Source of the DNA: an uncultured Ruminococcus sp.
GTDB lineage: Bacteria; Bacillota; Clostridia; Oscillospirales; CAG-272
Direction of reading: 5' to 3'
DNA: 11,667 nucleotides
Assembly (NCBI GenBank): GCA_902797125.1
Contig: CADBRS010000231.1
Location: forward strand, 1-11,667
Under the pieces are notes generated by a model. That model was given only the letters and a program-made list of their open reading frames with translations. It did no database searches and had not been told where the DNA came from. Below are positions 1-6,665 of this stretch, one piece after another. Position 1 is the stretch's first letter; each line of letters begins with the position of its first letter. The translations under genes and the position numbers were made by a program.

Positions 1-1
1 T

Positions 2-307
2 GAAGGAGATCCTTGCGAGATCGGGCAGGACGATCTGGATTATATCGCCTCCAGCGGTTCATACGGAAGCCTTGATCATATGGTGAGAAATCAGGTGGGG
101 AGAGTAGGGAAAAGATCCTATTTGTTCCATCGGATATTCCCACCATATAGGACCATGAAAACGATTTTTCCGTTTGTCCGAGCCGTCCCGGTCCTTTTAC
201 CATTAGGTTGGCTGGTCCGCTGGATCCGGGCCGTTTTCAGTCCTTCGCGTAGGCGCAGAACCCGGCAGGAGATCCGGGTCTTGAAGAAGTCAGAGGAGCG
301 CGGTTGA
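2..307 (+). CDS. C-terminal part of a nucleotidyltransferase family protein (5' partial)
   Basis: The reading frame is open from the first complete codon of the window to TGA at 305-307, so only the last 101 residues are present. The visible part contains a D-x-I-x-x-SGSYGS stretch and a basic segment followed by RIFPPYRTMKTIFPF. A hydrophobic PVLLPLGWLVRWIRAVF helix follows, and the tail is rich in Arg and Lys. From memory, this ending (SG-TYG, then FPP-x-x-x-MK, then a LLP-x-x-W-x-x-R helix) is characteristic of the uncharacterised nucleotidyltransferase family (NTP_transf_5 type) common in Firmicutes. The catalytic N-terminal domain lies outside the window, so activity cannot be judged. 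The stop codon overlaps the -35 box of the promoter for the next gene. No hairpin terminator separates the two genes, so read-through into the HD-GYP gene is possible. The family assignment rests on recall of the C-terminal pattern only. Confidence 0.62.
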   Translation, partial: EGDPCEIGQDDLDYIASSGSYGSLDHMVRNQVGRVGKRSYLFHRIFPPYRTMKTIFPFVRAVPVLLPLGWLVRWIRAVFSPSRRRRTRQEIRVLKKSEERG

Positions 308-332
308 CAAATCCCAGCCGTGCGAGTATAAT
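304..332 (+). promoter_or_regulatory. Perfect-consensus vegetative (sigma-A) promoter of the HD-GYP gene
   Basis: TTGACA lies at 304-309 and TATAAT at 327-332, separated by exactly 17 bases. Both hexamers match the consensus 6/6. The start of transcription is expected near 339, giving an untranslated leader of about 35 bases. The -35 box contains the TGA stop codon (305-307) of the upstream gene. No operator-like palindrome is obvious in the spacer. Confidence 0.85.
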
Positions 333-374
333 ACGAAACCGTTATATAGAGATGTCATAAGAGGCTTTTGACGC

Positions 375-1748
375 ATGACGACAAAGAAACCCATCAAAAA
401 CAGCATCGAAAACATGACTTCCAATCAAGAGCTCTATGTGGATGCGGAGTCAAGAACGAACTGGTTCAATTTGAACGTTCTGGCCATTATCATCGTGATG
501 GCCTTGCTTTGCTTGCTTTTGAACGAATTGGGGCTTTTCAAAGTGGATAGGTTCGTCATGATCCCTGCCATCGTCCTGGCCATTATTTTCTTCTCGACCC
601 CGATCCTGTTTCGGGTGATCCATGACGGAATACTGAAGAAGAGACCTAAATACTCCGAAAGACCGTTCTTCAAATATTTGATCATTGGCTGCATCTTTCT
701 GGGCGTGACGTTTTTGTGTGTTGTTTTGTCCTTCCACTCGGTCCTGATCCTGGCTTTGCCGCCCTTGATCGGTCTTTCATACCGGACATCGAAAAAGACG
801 GTGATCTTGATTGCTCTTTTGTCTATTCTGATCGTTCCGGTCACGGTCTATGGTTCCTATTATCTGGGTGCTGTGGACAGAAACTTCATCAAAGACATCA
901 TGACCTATGAAGAGGCCCAGGATATTTCCGTTCGCGTGGCCAAAACGAGCATGAGCCGTTTGCTGGAGATCGGGTGGCATTACGCTGTGCCCAGACTTCT
1001 GGCTCAAGTTGCGATCGTAGCGATTGCGATCGGGATCAACAACCGCAACCGGAAACTGATCGAAGCCCAGAGCGAACTCCACCAGCAGATCAATGCGGGC
1101 ATGCAAAAAGCCAATGAAATGCAGCAAAAAGTCATCAACGTGCTGGCTACGCTGATCGAGATGCGGGATGTCAACACAGGCGAACACGTGATCAGGACCG
1201 GCCGGTATGTCCGGATGATCGCTGAGGCCATGGCCAAAGATGGAAAATATAAAGATATCCTGACGCTCGATGAGATCAAGAATTTGCAGCGGGCTGCCTC
1301 GCTTCACGACGTGGGGAAGATCTCAGTCTCCGATACAATCCTGCTCAAACCCGGCAAACTGACCAAAGAAGAATTCGATCAGATGAAGGTCCATACGACC
1401 AAAGGCCGTGAGATCATCGAAAAGACCTTTGCTACGCTCGAAGACAAACCATTGCTCAAGGCAGCAGAGGAGATCGCGCTGTCCCATCATGAAAAATGGG
1501 ACGGAAGCGGATATCCAATGGGACTTAAAGGAGAAGACATTCCGCTGTCCGCCCGGATCATGGCTGTGGCAGACGTCTATGACGCGCTGGTTTCCGTACG
1601 GGTCTACAAGCCCGCCATCCGGCCTGAAGACGCGATCCAGGTGATGATCGCAGACGCCGGAACTCATTTCGATCCTTATATCATGTCGATCGTCGAGCAG
1701 ATCCAAGACGAACTGATCGCCGAGGCCAAGCGCCCGGTGGACGGTTGA
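375..1748 (+). CDS. Membrane-anchored HD-GYP domain protein, predicted cyclic-di-GMP phosphodiesterase
   Basis: This 457-residue protein has an N-terminal membrane region with about five or six hydrophobic segments (near 33-50, 60-80, 100-118, 122-135, 142-160 and 205-220). A short polar coiled linker (about 222-255) precedes an HD-GYP domain (about 256-445). Visible metal and catalytic signatures are H271 in the TGEHVIRT helix, HDVGKI at 311-316, H340, the HH pair at 371-372 in HHEKWDGSGYP with GYP at 379-381, and D400 in AVADVYDALVS. HD-GYP proteins hydrolyse c-di-GMP, so an intact set predicts an active enzyme facing the cytoplasm. No receiver, PAS or GGDEF domain is present, so the membrane part is presumably the sensory input. 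The start at 375 has a weak AAGAGG upstream; an in-frame ATG at 414 is possible. The gene appears monocistronic, with its own promoter and terminators. Confidence 0.9.
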   Translation: MTTKKPIKNSIENMTSNQELYVDAESRTNWFNLNVLAIIIVMALLCLLLNELGLFKVDRFVMIPAIVLAIIFFSTPILFRVIHDGILKKRPKYSERPFFKYLIIGCIFLGVTFLCVVLSFHSVLILALPPLIGLSYRTSKKTVILIALLSILIVPVTVYGSYYLGAVDRNFIKDIMTYEEAQDISVRVAKTSMSRLLEIGWHYAVPRLLAQVAIVAIAIGINNRNRKLIEAQSELHQQINAGMQKANEMQQKVINVLATLIEMRDVNTGEHVIRTGRYVRMIAEAMAKDGKYKDILTLDEIKNLQRAASLHDVGKISVSDTILLKPGKLTKEEFDQMKVHTTKGREIIEKTFATLEDKPLLKAAEEIALSHHEKWDGSGYPMGLKGEDIPLSARIMAVADVYDALVSVRVYKPAIRPEDAIQVMIADAGTHFDPYIMSIVEQIQDELIAEAKRPVDG

Positions 1749-1761
1749 CAGAACAAAAAAC

Positions 1762-1793
1762 ACGAGCCTGTCCTTTGCGAGCAGGCTCGTTTT
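1762..1793 (+). terminator. Bidirectional intrinsic terminator between the HD-GYP gene and the ilv operon
   Basis: A perfect 9-bp stem, ACGAGCCTG (1762-1770) with CAGGCTCGT (1782-1790), closes an 11-base loop. TTTT follows on the + strand. On the - strand the same hairpin is followed after one G by TTTTTT (1760-1755). It can therefore stop the + strand HD-GYP transcript and the convergent - strand ilvD transcript, 40 bases past the ilvD stop. Confidence 0.85.
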
Positions 1794-1799
1794 CGATGT

Positions 1800-1823
1800 A
1801 AGACCGGAGGACCGGTCTTTTTT
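1800..1823 (+). terminator. Second intrinsic terminator for the HD-GYP transcript
   Basis: AAGACCGG (1800-1807) pairs with CCGGTCTT (1812-1819) around a 4-base AGGA loop, and a run of six T residues spans 1818-1823. The U-tract is on the + strand only. It acts as a backup to the hairpin at 1762-1793 and lies just beyond the end of ilvD. Confidence 0.75.
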
Positions 1824-1831
1824 CTTTGGGA

Positions 1832-3499
1832 TCAGCCTTTCATGACGGCTCCGTGGCTTGCGCTGGTGACCAGTTTAGCATAGCGGGCGAGCCATCCTGT
1901 CTTGACGTTGGGCTCGGGAGCTACGTAGGCTTTCTTGCGTGCTGCCCACTCCTCGTCCGTTAGGTCGACCTGGATCGATGCGTTCGGGATATCGATCGTA
2001 ATGAGATCTCCGTCCCGCAACAGTCCGATCGGACCGCCTTCGGCGGCTTCCGGTGAAACGTGGCCGATGGACGCGCCTCTGGATGCGCCCGAGAAGCGTC
2101 CGTCTGTGATCAGGGCCACGGTCTTGTCCAGTTTCATGCCGGCCAGTGCGGACGTTGGGTTGAGCATTTCGCGCATGCCCGGACCGCCTTTCGGACCTTC
2201 ATAACGGATGACGACCACGTCTCCGGGAACGATCTTGCCTTTGTAGATGGCGTCGATCGCCGTGTCTTCGGAATCAAAGACGCGGGCAGGACCCGTATGC
2301 TTGAGCATTTCGGGAGCCACAGCACTGCGTTTGACGACGCATCCTTCCGGAGCGATATTGCCCCACAGGACCTGCAATCCGCCTGTCTTGGAGAAAGGAT
2401 TTTCCAAAGGACGGACGACTTCCGGATCCAGGACACGGGCGCCTTCGACATTTTCCGCGATGGTTTTGCCCGTCACGGTCAGGGCGCTTCCATCGATGAG
2501 ACCTCCGCGCAAAAGTTCGGACTGAACGGCGGGAATGCCGCCGCAGGCATCCAGATCTTCGATATGCGTCGGTCCGGCAGGGGCCAGGTGACACAGATTC
2601 GGCACTTTCGCCGAGATCTCGTTGAAGAGATTCAGATCGAGTTCGACGCCGGCTTCGTGTGCGATGGCGAGCAGGTGCAGGACCGAGTTGGTCGAGCAGC
2701 CGAGAGCCATGTCGCAGGCCAGGGCGTTGCGGAGCGATTTTTCGTTGATGATCTGTCTGGCGGTGATATTGCGCCGGACCATTTCCATTACGGCCATGCC
2801 GGCGTGTTTGGCCAGCATCATCCGTTTGTTGGAGACTGCGGGGATCGTGCCGTTTCCGGGCAGGGCAATGCCGATGGCTTCGCAGAGACAGTTCATGCTG
2901 TTGGCCGTATACATGCCGGCGCAAGAACCGCATCCGGGGCATGCTCCGGTCTCGCATTCTTCCAGCTTCGCTTCATCGATCAAACCGGCTTTATAAGCGC
3001 CGACCGCTTCGAACAGTTTGGAAAGGGATACTTTCTGACCGTCATAGCGTCCGGCCATCATCGGCCCTCCCGAGCAGACGACCGCGGGGATGTCCATACG
3101 GACAGCCGCCATCACCATGCCGGGGACGATCTTATCGCAGTTCGGGATCAGCACGGCTCCGTCCAGCTGATGGGCCATGATCATGGTCTCGGTGCTGTCG
3201 CAGATCAGTTCGCGGGAAGCGAGGGAATATTTCATGCCGATGTGGCCCATGGCGATCCCGTCGCAGACCCCGATGGCGGGGACCAGCACCGGTGTGCCGC
3301 CTGCCATGCGGATGCCGGCTTTGACGGCTTCCGCGATCTTGTCCAGATGGAAATGACCGGGCACGATCTCGCTGTGCGCGCTGACAACGGCGATCAGGGG
3401 GCGTTCCAGTTCTTCACGGGTATAGCCCATGGCATAGAACAAAGAACGGTTCGGGGCTCTTTCGGCTCCGATCTTGACATTATCCGAACGAAGTGACAT
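1832..3499 (-). CDS. ilvD: Dihydroxy-acid dehydratase
   Basis: This 555-residue enzyme dehydrates 2,3-dihydroxyisovalerate and 2,3-dihydroxy-3-methylvalerate to the keto acid precursors of valine/leucine and isoleucine. The length is full for the IlvD/Edd family. Family signatures are CDGIAMGHIGMKYSL (79-93), the NCDKIVPG block at 120-127, CPGCGSCAGMYTANSMNC (187-204) and a C-terminal DGRFSGASRGASIGH block. Iron-sulfur ligands are probably C121 and a Cys of CPGCGSC. Near the N terminus it has PGH (47-49), not the PCN seen in [2Fe-2S] plant-type enzymes, which suggests the oxygen-sensitive [4Fe-4S] class as in E. coli. The ATG is supported by GGAGG at 3509-3513. It is the last gene of the operon, starting 17 bases after the ECF S-component stop. 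Confidence 0.97.
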   Translation of the reverse strand: MSLRSDNVKIGAERAPNRSLFYAMGYTREELERPLIAVVSAHSEIVPGHFHLDKIAEAVKAGIRMAGGTPVLVPAIGVCDGIAMGHIGMKYSLASRELICDSTETMIMAHQLDGAVLIPNCDKIVPGMVMAAVRMDIPAVVCSGGPMMAGRYDGQKVSLSKLFEAVGAYKAGLIDEAKLEECETGACPGCGSCAGMYTANSMNCLCEAIGIALPGNGTIPAVSNKRMMLAKHAGMAVMEMVRRNITARQIINEKSLRNALACDMALGCSTNSVLHLLAIAHEAGVELDLNLFNEISAKVPNLCHLAPAGPTHIEDLDACGGIPAVQSELLRGGLIDGSALTVTGKTIAENVEGARVLDPEVVRPLENPFSKTGGLQVLWGNIAPEGCVVKRSAVAPEMLKHTGPARVFDSEDTAIDAIYKGKIVPGDVVVIRYEGPKGGPGMREMLNPTSALAGMKLDKTVALITDGRFSGASRGASIGHVSPEAAEGGPIGLLRDGDLITIDIPNASIQVDLTDEEWAARKKAYVAPEPNVKTGWLARYAKLVTSASHGAVMKG

Positions 3500-3516
3500 A
3501 TGCTGTTACCTCCGAT

Positions 3517-4209
3517 TTATTCTTCTTTTTGACTTCCTTCTTCCGAGGGCTCCTCTGAAACGGGTTGTTCCGTCCTCTCATCCTCTTCGGCTGGTTCCTC
3601 GACTGGTCGGTCTGTCTTTTTCGTGAGGATCAGGGAGAGTCTGTACAGGGCGGGGGAGAGGATCATATTGAATCCGAATTCACCCAGGAAATTGACGCCT
3701 GCGCAGACGATAAACAAAAAGTATACAAGGGTCGTTCCCTCAGCCACGAAGGATGCGTTCAAGGTGTCTTTGACCAGCGTCAAGCCGCCCAAAATGAACA
3801 AACCCGTGTTGACGATCGGGACGATCGCTGCCGCACACAATGTGGCAGCCCATCTGTTATGTTTTTTGAGCGCTTTGAATACAAGACCGCCGCAAAGACC
3901 TGCGAGCGTGGCTTTGCCCAGGCAGATCACGGTCGTGGCCATGGGCTGGATCGAGAAAAGGGTGTAGGTAAATCCGTCTGTTCCGGTGATCCCCGCGACT
4001 AAAGTCATGATCCCGAAGATCAGACCCAGAAAACCGCCGACCACAGGGCCGAAAATCATGCCGCCCAGAGCGATCGGGATCAGGACAAGACTGATGCTGG
4101 TCGGGCCGATATGAATGAAACTGCCCACCAGCTGCAAAACGATGACCAAAGCGACCAATATGGCCAACTGTACCATTTGGACAAGCTTTTGCGTTTGACT
4201 GCTTCGCAT
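3517..4209 (-). CDS. ECF transporter S component, probably pantothenate-specific
   Basis: This is a small integral membrane protein of 230 residues with about six hydrophobic segments (near 13-30, 36-58, 61-77, 92-113, 119-143, 156-190). It fits the substrate-binding S subunit of an energy-coupling-factor vitamin transporter. TM1 carries an AxxxA motif (A16-I-L-V-A20), the known contact surface for the EcfT subunit. No EcfA/A'/T genes are in the window, so it would use a shared module encoded elsewhere (group II). Its substrate is inferred only from context: it sits directly after coaX and inside the ilv operon, which points to pantothenate (PanT-like). The chosen ATG at 4209 has GGAAGGAG at 4219-4226. 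An upstream in-frame ATG at 4269 has no ribosome-binding site. The last 32 or so residues form a very acidic Glu/Pro tail, unusual for the family. Confidence 0.82.
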   Translation of the reverse strand: MRSSQTQKLVQMVQLAILVALVIVLQLVGSFIHIGPTSISLVLIPIALGGMIFGPVVGGFLGLIFGIMTLVAGITGTDGFTYTLFSIQPMATTVICLGKATLAGLCGGLVFKALKKHNRWAATLCAAAIVPIVNTGLFILGGLTLVKDTLNASFVAEGTTLVYFLFIVCAGVNFLGEFGFNMILSPALYRLSLILTKKTDRPVEEPAEEDERTEQPVSEEPSEEGSQKEE

Positions 4210-4294
4210 ATTGAAATACTCCTTCCGGGACTTCCACCCGGCGCTGCCGTCCGTTGCGGTACGGCGCATGATGTATGATTTGAAAAAATGAATG
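4210..4294. other. Intergenic spacer between coaX and the ECF S-component gene
   Basis: This 85-base spacer within the operon contains the ribosome-binding site for the S component and an in-frame upstream ATG (4269) without a ribosome-binding site. A weak 5-bp GCCGT/ACGGC inverted repeat lies near 4244-4265 with no U-tract. I see no convincing internal promoter or terminator, so transcription probably continues through to ilvD. Confidence 0.5.
4219..4226 (-). promoter_or_regulatory. Ribosome-binding site deciding the ECF S-component start
   Basis: GGAAGGAG on the - strand is placed 9 bases before the ATG at 4209. The longer start at 4269 would add 20 polar residues (beginning MRRTATDG) before the first membrane helix and has only an A/T-rich sequence upstream. 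The shorter form is therefore preferred. Confidence 0.75.
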
Positions 4295-5101
4295 TCAGGA
4301 TTTGGATTTGGCGATCTTGGGAGGCAGATGGAAAAGGGTGTAAAGCCCTTTGGCCGTCAGATCCGGATCGATCTTGAAAGCATGACGACAGAGCGGTGCC
4401 GCGATCGACGCGTAACCGCCGGTTGAAATGCAGAAAAGCTTGGCTTTCACAAGTTTTTCGAAAGCGTCGACATATCCGTCGACGGCATAGGCCTGCCCGC
4501 GGATGATCCCTGACCGGATGGAGTCCGGCGTGTTGGTCCCGCAGAGAGGGAATGATTCTTCCGCTGTCTCATCTGCCGAAAGACCGGGCAGGAGAGCCGA
4601 ATATTCGGGCATGGTGCGGAACATAGTCCCGATTCCCGGAAGGATCACATTGCCGAGCATTTCTTTGCCCGGACCCACCAGAGTGAGAACGGTCATGGTC
4701 CCGAAATCCGCAATGACGAGAGGGCAGTCGAAAGCCTTGACCGCATAGGCGGTATTGGCGACGATATCGGCTCCCACTTCGGACGGATTGTCCGTTTTGA
4801 TGGAGAAACCCGTACGCATACCGGGACCGACGGTCTGGACTTTCGAGATCGAAGGAAACAGTTTCCGGAGGGATTCCTGCACGGTATGGGTCAGGGCGGG
4901 AACGACGGACGAGACAATGGCGTCCGTCACGTCATCTCTTTGGAGGGGTGACAGGGTAAGCGCACCTTGCAAAAGAGACGCGTATTCATCCGATGTGCGC
5001 ACCGGATCCGAGCCTAAGCGGATCCGGTGGCAGATCAGACCGTCTTCGGAAAAGAACGCAAAAGATACGCTGCTGTTTCCGATGTCTGCTGTGAGCAACA
5101 T
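4295..5101 (-). CDS. coaX: Type III pantothenate kinase
   Basis: This 268-residue protein phosphorylates pantothenate, the first step of CoA synthesis. Family features in order are the N-terminal phosphate loop TADIGNSS with D6, PGMRTGF (93-99), NPSEVGAD (105-112), the second acidic phosphate motif VIADFGTMT with D132, GNVILPGIGTM (150-160), CGTNT and the SG pair (187-198), and STGGYA (226-231). The length matches CoaX (about 255-270). The usual GADR motif reads GADI here, a departure from what I recall for most CoaX proteins. The gene starts 2 bases after the ilvC stop (TAA-TC-ATG) without a clear Shine-Dalgarno, so translation is probably coupled to ilvC. An 85-base spacer without a gene separates it from the ECF S-component start. 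Confidence 0.92.
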   Translation of the reverse strand: MLLTADIGNSSVSFAFFSEDGLICHRIRLGSDPVRTSDEYASLLQGALTLSPLQRDDVTDAIVSSVVPALTHTVQESLRKLFPSISKVQTVGPGMRTGFSIKTDNPSEVGADIVANTAYAVKAFDCPLVIADFGTMTVLTLVGPGKEMLGNVILPGIGTMFRTMPEYSALLPGLSADETAEESFPLCGTNTPDSIRSGIIRGQAYAVDGYVDAFEKLVKAKLFCISTGGYASIAAPLCRHAFKIDPDLTAKGLYTLFHLPPKIAKSKS

Positions 5102-5103
5102 GA

Positions 5104-6114
5104 TTATTTCTTGAGCCAGCTCATCATCTGACGCAGTTCGGCACCGGTCTTCTCCAGCTGATGCTCGGATTCTCTGCGTCTGGTGGCCAGGAACTTGACC
5201 TTTCTGCCCGATGAGAATTCCTGTATGAATTCGGATGCGAACGTGCCATCCTGGATCTCAGTGAGCACTTTCTTCATCTCTTTACGGGTCTCGTCTGTGA
5301 TGAGTCTCTTGCCTGTGCGGTAGTCACCGTATTCGGCGGTGTTGGAGATGGAATACCGCATCTTGGCAAAGCCGCCTTCGTTGATCAAATCGACGATGAG
5401 CTTCATCTCGTGGATGCATTCGAAATAAGCCATCTCGGGAGCGTATCCGGCCTCGACCAGTGTTTCAAAACCGGCCTTCATGAGTTCGGTCACGCCGCCG
5501 CAGAGCACGCACTGTTCACCGAACAGGTCGGTCTCGGTCTCTTCACGGAACGTGGTCTCGAGGATACCGGCACGGCCTGCGCCGATACCGGATGCATATG
5601 CGAGCGCATACTGTTTAGCCAAACCGGAGCAGTCCTGATGAACGGCGATCAGGGAAGGAACGCCCTTGCCTGCCACATACTGGGAACGGACGGTGTGGCC
5701 CGGGCCCTTCGGAGCGACCATGATGACGTCGCAGTCCTTCGGAGCCTGGATGCAGTTGAAATGGATATTGAAGCCGTGTGCGAACATGAGCACTTTTCCG
5801 GGTGTCATGTAGGGAGCGACTTCCTTGTAGTAGACGTCCGGGCAGAGTTCGTCCGGGACGAGCATCATGATGAGGTCGCCGGCTTTGGCTGCTTCTGCGA
5901 CGGGCAGGACTTTGAAGTTCTTGTGTTCAGCGGCGAATGCCTGTGCTTTGGGCATATGGCCGGAATCCGGACGCAGACCGACAACGACGTTGACGCCGCT
6001 CTCGGCTAAGTTTTCGGAATGAGCGTGGCCCTGGGAACCGAAACCGATCACGGCAACGGTCTTGCCGTCCAGCAGACCCAGATTGCAATCACTGTCATAG
6101 TACTTGGTAATCAT
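5104..6114 (-). CDS. ilvC: Ketol-acid reductoisomerase (class I)
   Basis: This 336-residue short-form enzyme isomerises and reduces acetolactate or acetohydroxybutyrate with NAD(P)H. The Rossmann motif is GFGSQGHAH (24-32). Other markers are AHGFNIHF with H113, APKGPGHTVR with K136, and the ETETDLFGEQ metal site with D196 and E200. E232 and E236 lie in FECIHE, and S257 in RYSISNTAEYGDY. All expected active-site residues are present. The cofactor loop after beta-2 reads GLRPDSGHMPKAQ (46-58), with Asp50 and Pro49 where NADPH enzymes usually have Ser and Lys/Gly. The following helix region appears about five residues longer than usual. The ATG is preceded by AAAGGAGA at 6121-6128. ilvN lies 37 bases upstream and coaX 2 bases downstream. 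Confidence 0.97.
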   Translation of the reverse strand: MITKYYDSDCNLGLLDGKTVAVIGFGSQGHAHSENLAESGVNVVVGLRPDSGHMPKAQAFAAEHKNFKVLPVAEAAKAGDLIMMLVPDELCPDVYYKEVAPYMTPGKVLMFAHGFNIHFNCIQAPKDCDVIMVAPKGPGHTVRSQYVAGKGVPSLIAVHQDCSGLAKQYALAYASGIGAGRAGILETTFREETETDLFGEQCVLCGGVTELMKAGFETLVEAGYAPEMAYFECIHEMKLIVDLINEGGFAKMRYSISNTAEYGDYRTGKRLITDETRKEMKKVLTEIQDGTFASEFIQEFSSGRKVKFLATRRRESEHQLEKTGAELRQMMSWLKK

Positions 6115-6151
6115 AGTATTTCTCCTTTGAGATAATTGAATTCTTCGTTGT

Positions 6152-6652
6152 TCAAGATTCGGAATGGAATGTAGTGGCGCCTTTGGCGATGGCAGTGGCG
6201 CCCGTTCTGCACATCTCGATCAGCCGGAAGGGCATCATGAGTTCGATGAAGAGGTCGATCGTGGTCGGATCCGCGGTCATTTCGATGACCAGTGTGGAAT
6301 CCTGATTGTTGATGATCCTGGCGTGATTGCTCTCGGCAATGGAAGTGATCTGGAATCTGTTTTCATCTGTCACTTCAAATTTGAGCAGGAGCAGTTCGCG
6401 GATGACCGTTTCGTCAGGATCGGCGGGAAAGACGTCGATGACTTCGGGCAGCTTGGCCGTTTGAGATTTCAATTGTTCAAACGCGTCGTCGTCTCCGGAC
6501 GTGACGATCGTGATCCTGGATACATTAGGAGAACCGGTCGTTGAGACCGTCAGGGAGTCGATGTTGAAAGCCCGCTGACAGCAAAGGGATGAGATCCGGG
6601 CCAGCACGCCGGCATTGTTTTCAACGATGGCAACGAGATAATGTCTTGACAT
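6152..6652 (-). CDS. ilvN: Acetolactate synthase small (regulatory) subunit
   Basis: This 166-residue protein has an N-terminal ACT domain (about 4-75, opening HYLVAIVENNAGVLARI, then FNIDSLTV) and a C-terminal small-subunit domain (about 80-155). It binds the IlvB catalytic subunit, activates it and confers feedback inhibition by valine. By alignment in the head to E. coli IlvH, the effector contacts N11, G14 and N29 correspond to N12, G15 and N30 here, so valine sensitivity is plausible. The length fits the bacterial long small subunit. The ribosome-binding site AAGGAGGG (6659-6666) overlaps the last base of the ilvB stop triplet, so translation is likely coupled to ilvB. A 13-base gap separates the two genes. 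Confidence 0.96.
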   Translation of the reverse strand: MSRHYLVAIVENNAGVLARISSLCCQRAFNIDSLTVSTTGSPNVSRITIVTSGDDDAFEQLKSQTAKLPEVIDVFPADPDETVIRELLLLKFEVTDENRFQITSIAESNHARIINNQDSTLVIEMTADPTTIDLFIELMMPFRLIEMCRTGATAIAKGATTFHSES

Positions 6653-6665
6653 ATCGGGTCCCTCC

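Noticed and set aside
777..1307. Open frame of 176 codons on the - strand, opposite the HD-GYP gene
   Set aside because: It is antisense to the HD-GYP gene, His/Asp-rich as expected of the reverse strand of this codon usage, and has no domain.
2060..3496. Long open frame (478 codons) on the + strand, opposite ilvD
   Set aside because: It lies entirely antisense to a textbook ilvD, has low-complexity His/Asp/Gly-rich composition and no recognisable domain, and is explained by GC-rich third positions of ilvD.
4210..4269. Longer ECF S-component N terminus starting at 4269
   Set aside because: It has no ribosome-binding site and adds a polar stretch before the first membrane helix; the ATG at 4209 has GGAAGGAG at good spacing.
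5410..6009. Open frame of 199 codons on the + strand, opposite ilvC
   Set aside because: It is a shadow of the well-supported ilvC, with no recognisable domain.
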